Positions 25,738-35,170 of a stretch of DNA of 58,715 nucleotides are shown here, piece after piece (positions within the stretch are counted from its first letter, which is position 1; each line of letters opens with the position of its first letter). A model generated the notes under the pieces. It made no database searches. It was given only the letters and a program-made list of their open reading frames with translations, and was not told where the DNA came from. The stretch is taken from positions 1 through 58,715 of the forward strand of contig CAJUAU010000018.1 of the NCBI GenBank assembly GCA_910584645.1. Reading direction: 5' to 3'. This DNA is from an uncultured Eubacterium sp. Its GTDB lineage: Bacteria; Bacillota; Clostridia; Lachnospirales; Lachnospiraceae. Made by a program: the position numbers and the translations under genes.

Positions 25738-26757
25738 ATGAGATATAATGGAAGATGGAGAAACCTTCTAATCATTCTGGGAACTGCCGGAGTAGTATAT
25801 GTCAGCTTTTATTATCTGCTCCCTCTGGTGGTTCCCTTTGTATTTGCTTTTGTATTTGCCAGAGCCATTCGTCCGGTGGTTGAAAAGCTACATAGATTCA
25901 GCCATATTAATGAAAAAGTGTGCACAGTTGTGATCGTGGTGCTGATGTTAGGGGCAGCAGGATGTTTTCTTTTCTATATTGGATATATTTGTATCGGCCA
26001 GCTGACTGAGATGTTACGGCATACCCCTGCCCATATGGGGGGGTGTATGCAGATCTGCCGGAGAGCCTGTACCGGCATGGATAATCTTCTGGGGCTGGGA
26101 GCAGGGGAATCCTATGCCTGGGTGGAGGGATGCATTTCAAATATGGATGCGCAGATATCTTCTGTTTACATCCCGAAACTTACAGGGTATATTCCCGGAA
26201 TGCTGGTGACGCTGGGAGAGTGGGGCGCCGGATTTGTAGTATTTATCATGGCGACCCTGCTGATTTCTTTTGATCAGGATAATGTACTGCGTTACCGCAG
26301 CCTTATGCCCTATATCCGCCGGTTGAAAGAGACGGGTTTTGCCTATCTGAAAGCCCAGGGTATTATTATTTTTATTGTAGCTGCTGTGAGCGCGCTGGGA
26401 CTGTATATTATGGGAAGCAATTATGCGATCCTGTTCGGTATAGTGATCGGGGTGGTGGATGCCTTTCCGGTGCTGGGAAGCGGCAGTATTCTCGTTCCCT
26501 GGGCGGTGTTTCAGCTGGTGCAGAAGGACTATTATCAGGGGGCAGTGCTTCTGACGCTCTATGTTATCACCATGTTGATCCGCGAGATCATGGAGCCCCG
26601 CCTTATGGGAAAGGAGCTGGGATTAAAGCCTTTGTATATGCTGATATCCGTCTATGTGGGGATCAAATTGTTTGGCATTGGGGGCATTCTGCTTGGCCCC
26701 ATTGGCCTCACGATCCTGAAGACTACGGCGGAAACCAGTATAACCACTTCCAGATAG
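25738..26757 (+). CDS. AI-2E-family membrane protein (YtvI-like)
   Basis: 339 aa with about seven or eight membrane helices and the AI-2E_transport fold. Family markers include the re-entrant GIVIGVVDAFPVLGSGSILVP segment (about 230-250) and the C-terminal PLYMLISVYVGIKLFGIGG. It resembles YtvI, a sporulation-associated member, which agrees with the CotS-like neighbour. Start at 25738 is supported by AAAGGGG 8 nt upstream. No autoinducer function should be assumed; several members are Na+/H+ or small-molecule exporters. Confidence 0.85.
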   Translation: MRYNGRWRNLLIILGTAGVVYVSFYYLLPLVVPFVFAFVFARAIRPVVEKLHRFSHINEKVCTVVIVVLMLGAAGCFLFYIGYICIGQLTEMLRHTPAHMGGCMQICRRACTGMDNLLGLGAGESYAWVEGCISNMDAQISSVYIPKLTGYIPGMLVTLGEWGAGFVVFIMATLLISFDQDNVLRYRSLMPYIRRLKETGFAYLKAQGIIIFIVAAVSALGLYIMGSNYAILFGIVIGVVDAFPVLGSGSILVPWAVFQLVQKDYYQGAVLLTLYVITMLIREIMEPRLMGKELGLKPLYMLISVYVGIKLFGIGGILLGPIGLTILKTTAETSITTSR

Positions 26758-26898
26758 TCTGGTGGAGCTGTCCAGCTGGTATGGAAGCGTTGCCAGAACA
26801 GTTGAAAAAATGGCTGTATTTCCCAAAATTTCGTTTGTGTCCAGGCATACATCCTCTTCCTCCTTCATAGAATGATAAAGCATAAAGGAGGGGTATCA

Positions 26899-27897
26899 GT
26901 GGAGGATAGACAGGAATCTGCAATCGCAGCCTATGATCTGGCGGTACGAAAAAGGTACCGTTCCCGTGGAGGGTGGATGCTGGAGACGAATACAGGGTTG
27001 AAGCTTTTGAGAGAATATGAAACGATCAGTGGTCATTTTGCCGTAGAAAATGAAATAAAGGACTTTCTTGTCCAGCAGGGATTTGCCCAGGTGGATCAGG
27101 TGGTTGCAAACCGTGAAGGAATGATGGTGACAGAACTTGAGTCCGGAGAGAAATATGTGCTTTATCAGTGGTTTGCTGGGGATGAATGTAATCTGAAAGA
27201 AATAAACTGCCTGATGGCGGCGGGCCAAAATCTGGGAAAGCTTCACAAAGTGCTTGCTGGTTATCACAGGAAACAGGCAGATCTTCAGGAGGAGACTGGG
27301 CAGCAGGAAGAACGCCGGGAACTTCTTGATCAATTTCAAAAGCATAATCGTGAATTGAAGCGGGTGAATGGTTATCTGAGAAATAAAAAGCGCAAAAATG
27401 AATTTGAGATATATGCCATCAACTGTTTTAAGGACTATTATGAAAAGGCATGCGAGGCGGCAGAGCGTCTGGAGAATTGTGCATTTTACAAAAAGATCCG
27501 GGAAGATGGCGGTGAGGTATGCCACGGTGACTATAATTATCACAATCTGATCATGACCCGCGCCGGAGTGGCCACCACCGGTTTTGAAAAGTCCGGGACG
27601 GGAATCCAGCTTTTGGATCTGACATACTTTATGAGAAAAACTTTGGAAAAAAATGGCTGGCACAGGGAAGCGGGGGAAGCGGTGCTCAAAGGTTACCAGA
27701 AGGAAAATCCTCTGACGGAGGAACAACTGGAATTTGTGTACATTGTGCTTCTGTATCCGGAAAAATACTGGAAGCTTATGAATCATTATTATAACAAAAA
27801 GAAATCCTGGCTTTCTGCGAAAAGTCTGGAAAAACTTAAGGATGTAAGAAGTTTGGAAAAAAATAGGGAAAATTTTCTTCGATTGAAGCTAAAATAG
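26899..27897 (+). CDS. CotS-family spore coat kinase-like protein
   Basis: 332 aa in the choline/aminoglycoside-kinase fold. CHGDYNYHNLI (about 221-231) is the Brenner motif, and the D in QLLDLTYFMRK (about 249) replaces the DFG aspartate, typical of CotS/YtaA/YutH spore coat proteins. GTG 26899 is taken as start because AAGGAGGGG lies 5 nt before it; an upstream ATG has no ribosome-binding site. Its neighbour YtvI is also sporulation-related. It suggests an endospore former but does not prove it. Confidence 0.82.
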   Translation: MEDRQESAIAAYDLAVRKRYRSRGGWMLETNTGLKLLREYETISGHFAVENEIKDFLVQQGFAQVDQVVANREGMMVTELESGEKYVLYQWFAGDECNLKEINCLMAAGQNLGKLHKVLAGYHRKQADLQEETGQQEERRELLDQFQKHNRELKRVNGYLRNKKRKNEFEIYAINCFKDYYEKACEAAERLENCAFYKKIREDGGEVCHGDYNYHNLIMTRAGVATTGFEKSGTGIQLLDLTYFMRKTLEKNGWHREAGEAVLKGYQKENPLTEEQLEFVYIVLLYPEKYWKLMNHYYNKKKSWLSAKSLEKLKDVRSLEKNRENFLRLKLK

Positions 27898-27992
27898 TGG
27901 AAGTTTTAGCACTGGCATGTTATACTATATATCAAGTGGTGACGGCTCTGGGAACAGCCGTTATGAGTAAGGAACGATGGGAGAAAAACAGC

Positions 27993-29300
27993 ATGAGAGA
28001 CAGGATGTTCCGAAAGTTGTTGTTGATTCTGGCGGTATGCCTTCTGACGGCAGGCTGTGGCAGGACCAAAGGACAGCACGTGCAGCAGCAGAATCCGAAT
28101 GCCGCTGTGACTTACGAAAAGGGTAAAGATTTTGTGGGAGTAGTTAAAAAAGTGGATACAGCGGGGAAAAAGATCACATTTTACAACACAGGGACAGAGG
28201 AAGAGCGGATCTGTGACTTTAGTGGAGGGACGGAGATCCTGACCCCGAATGAAAAGCAAATATCAGTAGAATCTCTGGAGGCAGGCCAGGTTGTCGACGT
28301 ATATCTTTCTGATACGACGAAACGGGTGACAAGGATACAGCTGTCTTCAGATATTCTGCAGTTTGAGAATGCCAAAAAACTGCTGGTGAATGCAGATGAG
28401 AAATATATTGAGTTAAATGATGTTCGGTATCGTTATGGGAGCGGGTTTTCTGTTTTTTCAGAGGGAGAGGTCATAGACATTCAGGAGATCGCCCCCACTG
28501 ATGAAGTCACTTTCCGCGGTGTAAAAGGAAAAGTGTATTCTCTGGTGGTCACCAGAGGACATGGATATATCAAACCGGACAAGTACAAGGATTTTATCGG
28601 GGGAACTATGACGGTAGGCGGCATGATGATCCTGCCAGTCACGGAAAATATGCTGGTGCCGGTGCCGGAAGGAACCTATGAGGTGACTATGAAAAATGGA
28701 GATTTTACTGGCGGCCGATCAGTAAAGATTGAGAGAGACAAGCAGCTGGTGCTGGATATGTCTCTGTTTAAGAGTGTTGAAAAAAATAAAGGACAGGTCG
28801 TTTTTAATATCAACCCAGAGGGGGCAGAGTTATATGTGAATGGTTCTCCCTCGGATTATTCCAAGCCGGTTTCCCTTAAATATGGAAAACATTCGATAAA
28901 GGTTGTTCTGGATGGATATACTACCTATACAGGAGTGCTTGACGTGCAGTCGGCAAATCCCACGGTTCAGATCAATCTTGCAGATGAAGAGGCAGAGGTC
29001 AAGGGTGGCTCAAAGGATACCAGTGTTTCCAAAGAGGACTCATCCCAGGATTCTCAGAATTCGGACAAGTATGACAATCTTCATGAGATCAAGGTAAGTA
29101 CTCCTGCAGGTGCCAATGTATATATGGATGGAATTTATAAAGGAAAGGCGCCCTGCAGTTTTACGAAAAAAATTGGTACTGTAACGATCACGCTGTCGAA
29201 GGATGGTTTTGTGACAAAAAGTTATACGGTTACCACAATGGATGACAGTAAAGATGTGGAGTGGAGTTTTCCAGATCTGGTGAGTACTGCAGTGGGGTAA
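27993..29300 (+). CDS. lipoprotein with two PEGA domains
   Basis: 435 aa. The lipobox LLTAGC (lipidated C22) follows a hydrophobic N-terminus. The middle part is beta-rich. Two PEGA-like modules, about 268-335 (around GAELYVNG) and about 364-425 (AGANVYMDG-IYKGKAPC), are separated by an acidic Ser/Asp/Lys linker. PEGA domains are surface beta-barrels that interact with other envelope components. The start at 27993 is preferred because GGGAG is at about 10 nt and the lipobox then falls at a normal distance; a longer frame opens at 27897 without a ribosome-binding site. Confidence 0.85.
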   Translation: MRDRMFRKLLLILAVCLLTAGCGRTKGQHVQQQNPNAAVTYEKGKDFVGVVKKVDTAGKKITFYNTGTEEERICDFSGGTEILTPNEKQISVESLEAGQVVDVYLSDTTKRVTRIQLSSDILQFENAKKLLVNADEKYIELNDVRYRYGSGFSVFSEGEVIDIQEIAPTDEVTFRGVKGKVYSLVVTRGHGYIKPDKYKDFIGGTMTVGGMMILPVTENMLVPVPEGTYEVTMKNGDFTGGRSVKIERDKQLVLDMSLFKSVEKNKGQVVFNINPEGAELYVNGSPSDYSKPVSLKYGKHSIKVVLDGYTTYTGVLDVQSANPTVQINLADEEAEVKGGSKDTSVSKEDSSQDSQNSDKYDNLHEIKVSTPAGANVYMDGIYKGKAPCSFTKKIGTVTITLSKDGFVTKSYTVTTMDDSKDVEWSFPDLVSTAVG

Positions 29301-29401
29301 TGTGGCGGCATATTGTTTAGAAAATGCAGCAGTGATATTTAAATCCTGGCATTGATGAATGGCAGGATTATGAAATAAAGGTAAAAAAGGAGGATATGAA
29401 C

Positions 29402-31129
29402 ATGGGTTACATGGAGACTTACAAGGAGTGGATCGACAATCCTTATTTTGATGCGGAGACCAAAAAAGAATTACAGGGGATCGAGGGAAATGAAGCCGAG
29501 ATCAAAGAACGTTTTTATGCGGATCTTGAATTTGGTACAGCCGGTCTGAGAGGAGTTATCGGTGCAGGTACGAACAGGATGAATATCTATACGGTCAGGA
29601 AGGCAACCCAGGGGCTGGCAAATTACATAATAAGTCAGAAGGGACAGGACAGAGGTGTAGCGATCGCTTTTGATTCCAGGCGCATGTCCCCGGAATTTGC
29701 AGATGAAGCGGCATGCTGTCTGGCGGCGAATGGTATTAAAGCTTATGTATTTGAGAGCCTGCGTCCGACGCCGGAGCTGTCTTTCGCAGTACGGGAGCTG
29801 GGCTGCATATCTGGTATAAATATTACAGCCAGCCATAATCCGCCAGAATACAATGGCTACAAAGTATACTGGGAGGACGGGGCCCAGATCACACCACCCC
29901 ATGATACCGGCATTATGGATGAGGTAAAGGCAGTGACAGATTATGCCACAGTGAAGACCATGGACAAAGAGGAAGCGGTGAAAGCTGGTTTGTATGTGAC
30001 TATTGGTGCCGATGTAGATGACAGGTATATGGAGGAGCTTAAGAAAAACGTGCTTCATCCAAAATGCATTAAAGAAGTAGAAAAGGATCTTCGCATCGTC
30101 TATACGCCGCTTCATGGCACAGGAAATCTTCCGGTGCGCAGAATATTGAAAGAGCTTGGATTTACCAATGTATTTGTGGTGCCAGAACAGGAGCTGCCGG
30201 ATGGTGAATTCCCGACAGTGAGCTATCCGAACCCGGAAGCAAAGGAGGCTTTTGAGCTGGCGCTGAAGCTTGCCAAAGAAAAAGATGCCGATCTGGTACT
30301 CGCCACAGATCCGGATGCTGACCGTCTCGGAGTGTATGTAAAGGATACAAAATCGGGAGAATACATCTGTCTCACCGGAAATATGTCCGGTGCGTTTCTG
30401 GCAGATTATGAGATCGGTCAGAAACTGGCGCTGGAGGGTACGCTCCCCAGTGACGGAATGCTGGTAAAGACGATCGTAACGACGAATCTGGTAGATGCCA
30501 TTGCCGGGTATTATAACATTGATGTGAAGGAGTGCCTTACCGGCTTTAAGTGGATCGGAAAAGAAATCCTGAAAACTGAGCTCACCGGCAAAGGAAGTTA
30601 TCTCTTTGGGTTTGAGGAGAGTTATGGCTGCCTGATCGGCACCCATGCCAGAGATAAGGATGCCATTGTAGCTTCCATGGCACTGTGCGAAGCGGCAGCT
30701 TATTATAAAAAGCGCGGAAAGACGATCTGGGATGCCATGATCGATATGTATGATAAATATGGATATTATAAAGATGATGTGATTGCCATCACCCACAAAG
30801 GGATCGAGGGATTGGAGAAGATCCGCTCCATTATGGAGGGGCTGCGCAATGATCCTCCGGTACGCTTTGGAGATTATGAGGTTCTTGCAGTAAGGGATTA
30901 TGAGAAGGATACGGTGAAAAATCTCAAGACTGGAGAAGTTACCACTACGGGGCTTCCAAAATCAAATGTACTGTATTTTGAACTTACTTCAGATGCCTGG
31001 CTCTGTATCCGCCCATCGGGTACAGAGCCGAAGATAAAGATCTATTTTGGCGTAGTGGGAACAAGCATGGCAGATGCGGATGAAAAGTCTGCCGGACTTG
31101 CGAAGATCGTAAAAGAAACATTGATGTAA
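29402..31129 (+). CDS. pgcA: alpha-phosphoglucomutase / phosphomannomutase
   Basis: 575 aa, the length of firmicute alpha-PGM (PgcA). It interconverts glucose 1- and 6-phosphate. The catalytic Ser is in ITASHNPPEYNGYKV (about residue 145), the metal loop is DPDADRLGV (about 302), the sugar loop is GFEESYGC (about 403), and the phosphate loop is RPSGTEPKIKIYF (about 537). ATG 29402 is the start, since GGAGG lies 8 nt ahead; the ATG at 29396 is too close. Branching enzyme follows 21 nt downstream, so PGM supplies glucose 1-phosphate for glycogen in the same operon. PMM activity is also likely. Confidence 0.93.
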   Translation: MGYMETYKEWIDNPYFDAETKKELQGIEGNEAEIKERFYADLEFGTAGLRGVIGAGTNRMNIYTVRKATQGLANYIISQKGQDRGVAIAFDSRRMSPEFADEAACCLAANGIKAYVFESLRPTPELSFAVRELGCISGINITASHNPPEYNGYKVYWEDGAQITPPHDTGIMDEVKAVTDYATVKTMDKEEAVKAGLYVTIGADVDDRYMEELKKNVLHPKCIKEVEKDLRIVYTPLHGTGNLPVRRILKELGFTNVFVVPEQELPDGEFPTVSYPNPEAKEAFELALKLAKEKDADLVLATDPDADRLGVYVKDTKSGEYICLTGNMSGAFLADYEIGQKLALEGTLPSDGMLVKTIVTTNLVDAIAGYYNIDVKECLTGFKWIGKEILKTELTGKGSYLFGFEESYGCLIGTHARDKDAIVASMALCEAAAYYKKRGKTIWDAMIDMYDKYGYYKDDVIAITHKGIEGLEKIRSIMEGLRNDPPVRFGDYEVLAVRDYEKDTVKNLKTGEVTTTGLPKSNVLYFELTSDAWLCIRPSGTEPKIKIYFGVVGTSMADADEKSAGLAKIVKETLM

Positions 31130-31150
31130 ATTGAGATAAGGGGCGCGAAT

Positions 31151-33427
31151 ATGACAAATAAGACATTAAAGGCGTGGATGAATCCTGCCTTGCTGGAGGA
31201 GATGGAAGAAGGGGTGCTGAATGCACCCCAGGATCTCCTGGGTATGCATTATTATGACGGGGTCCAGTTATTCATTGTGAGACGTCCTAAGGCGCAGAGA
31301 ATATGGATCACCAATGTGGAGGGTGACGAAGCCAGTGAGATGGAGGAGCTGGACAGTGAGCTGGGGCTCTTCGGGCTGGAGATCAAGGAAAAGACAAAAC
31401 AGTTAAAAGATTACCGGGTGAGGATCGAATATGGTGAAAACGATGTGGTAGAGACTGCTGATCCTTATAATTTCTCACCAGTCATGACGGATTTTGATTG
31501 TTATATTTTTGGTGAGGGGAAAAATTATAAGATTTATGAAAAATTTGGAGCCCATGTGGAGACCATAAACGGTGTCACGGGGACAAGATTTGCCGTATGG
31601 GCGCCGGATGCCAGAAGTGTCAGCGTGGTGGGCAGCTTCAATATGTGGGATGGACGGCTTCATACCATGAGACTGCTGGGGCCGACAGGCGTTTATGAAC
31701 TGTTTATTCCCGGTGTTGCAGAGGGCGGCATTTACAAATACCAGATCACTACCCGCAGCGGAGAGCTGGTCTATAAGACGGATCCTTATGGCAATTATGC
31801 CGAGCTGCGTCCGGGGAATGCTTCTGTAGTCACTTCTCTGGAGGGGTATGAGTGGAACGATGCTTCTTATATGAAGGAACATAAAAAGAAGACCAGAGAT
31901 GTCAGGGAGAGGAACCCCATGAATATTTATGAGGTTCATCTTGGTTCCTGGAAGAAGCGGATTGAAGATGATGACAATGGATTTTATTCTTACCCGGAGC
32001 TGGCTCAGATGCTGGGGGATTATCTGGTTGAGATGGAGTATACCCATGTGGAGCTGATGGGAATCGCGGAATATCCCTTTGACGGTTCCTGGGGGTATCA
32101 GGTGGGATGTTATTATGCACCCACCAGCCGGTATGGCACGCCGAAAGATTTTATGTACTTTGTGGATGAGATGCATCGGCGGGGCATAGAGGTGATCCTG
32201 GACTGGGTGCCGGCGCATTTCCCCAAGGATGCCCATTGTCTGGGGAACTTTGACGGCAAGGCCGTGTATGAGCATCCCGACCGCCGGCGGGGAGAACATC
32301 CTGACTGGGGAACCTATATCTTTGATTATGGGAGAAAAGAGGTCCAGAATTTTCTCGTGGCAAATGCCCTGTTTTGGATCGAGAAGTTCCACATCGACGG
32401 GCTTCGTGTGGATGCGGTGGCGTCCATGCTCTATTTGGATTATGGAAAACAGGACGGTGACTGGCTGCCAAATAAGGATGGCGGCAATGAACACTATGAG
32501 GCTGTAGAGTTTCTGCGCCATCTGAACAGGGTGGTGGAAAAGGATCATCCTGGGGCATATATTATCGCAGAGGAGTCCACGGCGTGGCCAGGTGTGACAA
32601 GTGACACAGAAAAAGGAGGACTTGGTTTTTCCTTTAAGTGGAATATGGGATGGATGAATGATTTTCTGGAGTACATGAAGCTGGATCCTTATTTCAAGCA
32701 GTTCCATCATGACCAGCTCTGTTTCAGCCTTTCCTATCATCTTAGCGAAAAATATATCCTTGTGCTGTCCCATGATGAGGTGGTTCATGGAAAATGCTCG
32801 CTTTTAAATAAGATGCCGGGACTGACAGGGGACAAGTATGCAGCGTTGAAGGCTGCTTTTGGGTTTATGTATGGCCACCCAGGCAAAAAGCTTTTGTTTA
32901 TGGGACAGGAATTTGCCCAGCAGCGGGAGTGGAGTGAGAAGAGGAGCCTGGACTGGTATCTTATGGATGAAGCGCCCCATCGGCAGATCCATCAGTTTAT
33001 TCATGATTTTAATCATTTATATAAGGAATATGGAGCACTCTGGTATAATGACAGCGACGTTATGGGATTTGAGTGGATGGACTGTGCGAGGCCAGAGACC
33101 AGTACGGTGGCATTTGTGCGCCGGGGAAAGACAAAGACGAAGCAGCTTATGTTTATCTTAAACTTTACACCGGTGGAGCACGCAAAGTACAGTGTAAAGG
33201 CTCCGTGTAAAGGTAAGTTTACTGAGATACTGAATTCAGATGATGTAAAATACGGCGGGCAGGGGAGAATCAATGCAAAGCCGGTCACTGCAAAGATTAA
33301 GAAACCGCTGCCAAAGACAGGTGCAGGAAAAGCCCCGGCTCCGGCTTCTAAGACTCCAGAGTATGAGATCGAGTGTTATCTGCCGCCGCTGTCAGTGGTG
33401 GTACTGGAGTATAATTACAGTGATTGA
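31151..33427 (+). CDS. glgB: 1,4-alpha-glucan branching enzyme
   Basis: 758 aa GH13. An N-terminal region of about 110 residues precedes the CBM48 domain (about 130-240), then the catalytic barrel. The nucleophile is D in RVDAVASMLYLDYG (about residue 421), the acid/base E in IIAEESTAWPG (about 474), and the transition-state D in LSHDEVVHGK (about 540). It forms alpha-1,6 branches in glycogen. The last about 30 residues before the C-terminal beta domain hold a Pro/Lys/Ala-rich insert (KKPLPKTGAGKAP). It follows phosphoglucomutase closely. No other glg genes are in the window. Confidence 0.95.
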   Translation: MTNKTLKAWMNPALLEEMEEGVLNAPQDLLGMHYYDGVQLFIVRRPKAQRIWITNVEGDEASEMEELDSELGLFGLEIKEKTKQLKDYRVRIEYGENDVVETADPYNFSPVMTDFDCYIFGEGKNYKIYEKFGAHVETINGVTGTRFAVWAPDARSVSVVGSFNMWDGRLHTMRLLGPTGVYELFIPGVAEGGIYKYQITTRSGELVYKTDPYGNYAELRPGNASVVTSLEGYEWNDASYMKEHKKKTRDVRERNPMNIYEVHLGSWKKRIEDDDNGFYSYPELAQMLGDYLVEMEYTHVELMGIAEYPFDGSWGYQVGCYYAPTSRYGTPKDFMYFVDEMHRRGIEVILDWVPAHFPKDAHCLGNFDGKAVYEHPDRRRGEHPDWGTYIFDYGRKEVQNFLVANALFWIEKFHIDGLRVDAVASMLYLDYGKQDGDWLPNKDGGNEHYEAVEFLRHLNRVVEKDHPGAYIIAEESTAWPGVTSDTEKGGLGFSFKWNMGWMNDFLEYMKLDPYFKQFHHDQLCFSLSYHLSEKYILVLSHDEVVHGKCSLLNKMPGLTGDKYAALKAAFGFMYGHPGKKLLFMGQEFAQQREWSEKRSLDWYLMDEAPHRQIHQFIHDFNHLYKEYGALWYNDSDVMGFEWMDCARPETSTVAFVRRGKTKTKQLMFILNFTPVEHAKYSVKAPCKGKFTEILNSDDVKYGGQGRINAKPVTAKIKKPLPKTGAGKAPAPASKTPEYEIECYLPPLSVVVLEYNYSD

Positions 33428-33516
33428 TATGATACCGGAAGTTGTGATACAACGGAGCAATCCGTAGTATCTGTTAGGAGCAGAAGAGAAGTGTACGAAG
33501 GCAGGAGGAAATTGGG

Positions 33517-34164
33517 ATGCTGGTAATCAAACCAAGTATTGAGATCATAGACATGGACAGTTATGAGAATATTTTGAAAAAGATTGAAAGGATTGGCCGC
33601 GTATGTTATAAGAGCGAGGGAAAGATCACAGAGGATTCGGCGGAGAAATTTATCCGTGCTCTTCTGACCAGGCAGCATGAATCTGTGATCGAGCATGAAT
33701 CTGTGACCATCCGGATGATCTGCGACCGGGGCGTGAGTCACGAGATCGTGCGGCACCGTATCGCCAGCTACAGTCAGGAGAGCACCCGTTACTGTAACTA
33801 TGCCGGGGACAAATTTGACAATCAGATCACGGTGATCGATCTTGCCAGCGGTTTTGAATATGATCTGTCCAAAGAAAATGACAAGGCTAAATACGAGGTC
33901 TGGAGGAAGGCGATGGAGGATGCTGAAAAGGCATATTTCCGAATGCTTGAATTGGGTGCTTCTCCCCAGGAAGCGCGGTCGGTGCTTCCGAATTCATTGA
34001 AGACAGAGATCGTGGTCACGATGAATCTGCGTTCCTGGAGAAATTTTTTCAGGCTTCGTGTGGATTCCCATGCACACCCGCAGATGCGGGAAGTGGCGGG
34101 ACTGGTTTACGAAGAGTTCCAGAAAAAGCTGCCGGTTTTTGTTTCGGGTCTAGAAATAGAATAA
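33517..34164 (+). CDS. thyX: FAD-dependent thymidylate synthase ThyX
   Basis: 215 aa flavoprotein that makes dTMP from dUMP with methylene-tetrahydrofolate and NAD(P)H. The ThyX motif is RHRIASYSQES (about 78-88), and the dUMP/FAD-binding RxVLP...MN region appears as SVLPNSLKTEIVVTMN. AGGAGG lies 8-9 nt before the ATG. No dihydrofolate reductase or thyA gene is adjacent. The following hydrolase starts 13 nt after and may be co-transcribed. Confidence 0.95.
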   Translation: MLVIKPSIEIIDMDSYENILKKIERIGRVCYKSEGKITEDSAEKFIRALLTRQHESVIEHESVTIRMICDRGVSHEIVRHRIASYSQESTRYCNYAGDKFDNQITVIDLASGFEYDLSKENDKAKYEVWRKAMEDAEKAYFRMLELGASPQEARSVLPNSLKTEIVVTMNLRSWRNFFRLRVDSHAHPQMREVAGLVYEEFQKKLPVFVSGLEIE

Positions 34165-34176
34165 AGGCGTCAGCCG

Positions 34177-35145
34177 GTGAAAGAAACTATTGGTAAAGTG
34201 CAGGTAAGGGTTATGGTTGAGAAAACAGCGTATTATATGTCATCTTCCAATGGAACAGACAAGCTTCATCTGGTGGAGTGGCTGCCGGAGGGGAAGGTGC
34301 GGGGAATCCTGCAGATTTCCCACGGAATGGTAGAATATATAGACCGCTACGACCGTTTTGCCAGATTTATGGCAGAAAAGGGATTTGCAGTGATCGGGAA
34401 TGATCACCTGGGTCACGGTGAAACGGCAGCAGAAAAAAATTATGGGTATTTTGCTCCAGAAGACGGAAGTAGTTTTGTTGTCCGGGATCTGCACCGGGTG
34501 AGCCAGTATGCCCGCAGAAAATATCCTAAAGTGCCATTTATTCTCATGGGACACAGTATGGGCTCTTTTATGGCGAGACGTTATGCCATGACTTATGGAA
34601 AAGAGCTGGATGGTCTGATCCTTATGGGAACCGGAAGCAAGCCACAATTTCTCCTGAAGGTGGGAAAAATGCTTGTGGCAGCGCTGATCCGTATAAAAGG
34701 AGAGCGGGCTCACAGCTGGCTTCTGGAAAAACTTTGCTTTGCGTTGTATAACGCCCGGATCCGGCCGGCGCGAACGCCGTCAGACTGGCTGTCGAGGGAT
34801 GTGGAAGAAGTGGACAAGTACCGGGCGCATCCTTATTGTAACTTTACCTTTACCTTAAATGGATACCGCACCTTATTTGAAGTGATTTCTTTTATACAGG
34901 ACAAGGAAAACATCAGCCGCCTGCCCCATTCTCTTCCCATGCTTTTTGTGGCAGGAGAAGAGGATCCCGTAGGGAATTATGGAAAAAGTGTAGAGGCGGT
35001 GGCGCAGAGCTATCAAGATGCTGGCGTCGGGGATGTTACCTGCCGCCTCTATCCGGGAGCAAGGCATGAGCTCCTGAATGAGTTGGAATACGAGACCACA
35101 CAGGAGGATATCTGGGACTGGATCGCCAGCAGGTGGTTTTCGTGA
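34177..35145 (+). CDS. alpha/beta hydrolase (monoacylglycerol lipase / lysophospholipase type)
   Basis: 322 aa of the serine aminopeptidase/Hydrolase_4 family. The nucleophile elbow is GHSMGS with S127. The acid is D in VAGEEDPVGNYG (about 272) and the His in GARHELLNE (about 298). The HG(M/Y)VEY oxyanion motif at 49-53 agrees. No signal peptide. It starts with GTG at 34177 after a weak AAAGG; ATG 34213 is the alternative. It is convergent with the DUF885 gene at 35171. Likely substrates are lipid or carboxylic esters. Confidence 0.85.
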   Translation: MKETIGKVQVRVMVEKTAYYMSSSNGTDKLHLVEWLPEGKVRGILQISHGMVEYIDRYDRFARFMAEKGFAVIGNDHLGHGETAAEKNYGYFAPEDGSSFVVRDLHRVSQYARRKYPKVPFILMGHSMGSFMARRYAMTYGKELDGLILMGTGSKPQFLLKVGKMLVAALIRIKGERAHSWLLEKLCFALYNARIRPARTPSDWLSRDVEEVDKYRAHPYCNFTFTLNGYRTLFEVISFIQDKENISRLPHSLPMLFVAGEEDPVGNYGKSVEAVAQSYQDAGVGDVTCRLYPGARHELLNELEYETTQEDIWDWIASRWFS

Positions 35146-35170
35146 GGCGGTGCTGTCCAACGTCCGACGG

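Noticed and set aside
29471..30796. 441-codon minus-strand frame across phosphoglucomutase
   Set aside because: It is a shadow of the good plus-strand gene, without a ribosome-binding site or family match.
31475..32788. 437-codon minus-strand frame in the branching enzyme gene
   Set aside because: It lies antisense to glgB and results from codon bias of that gene.
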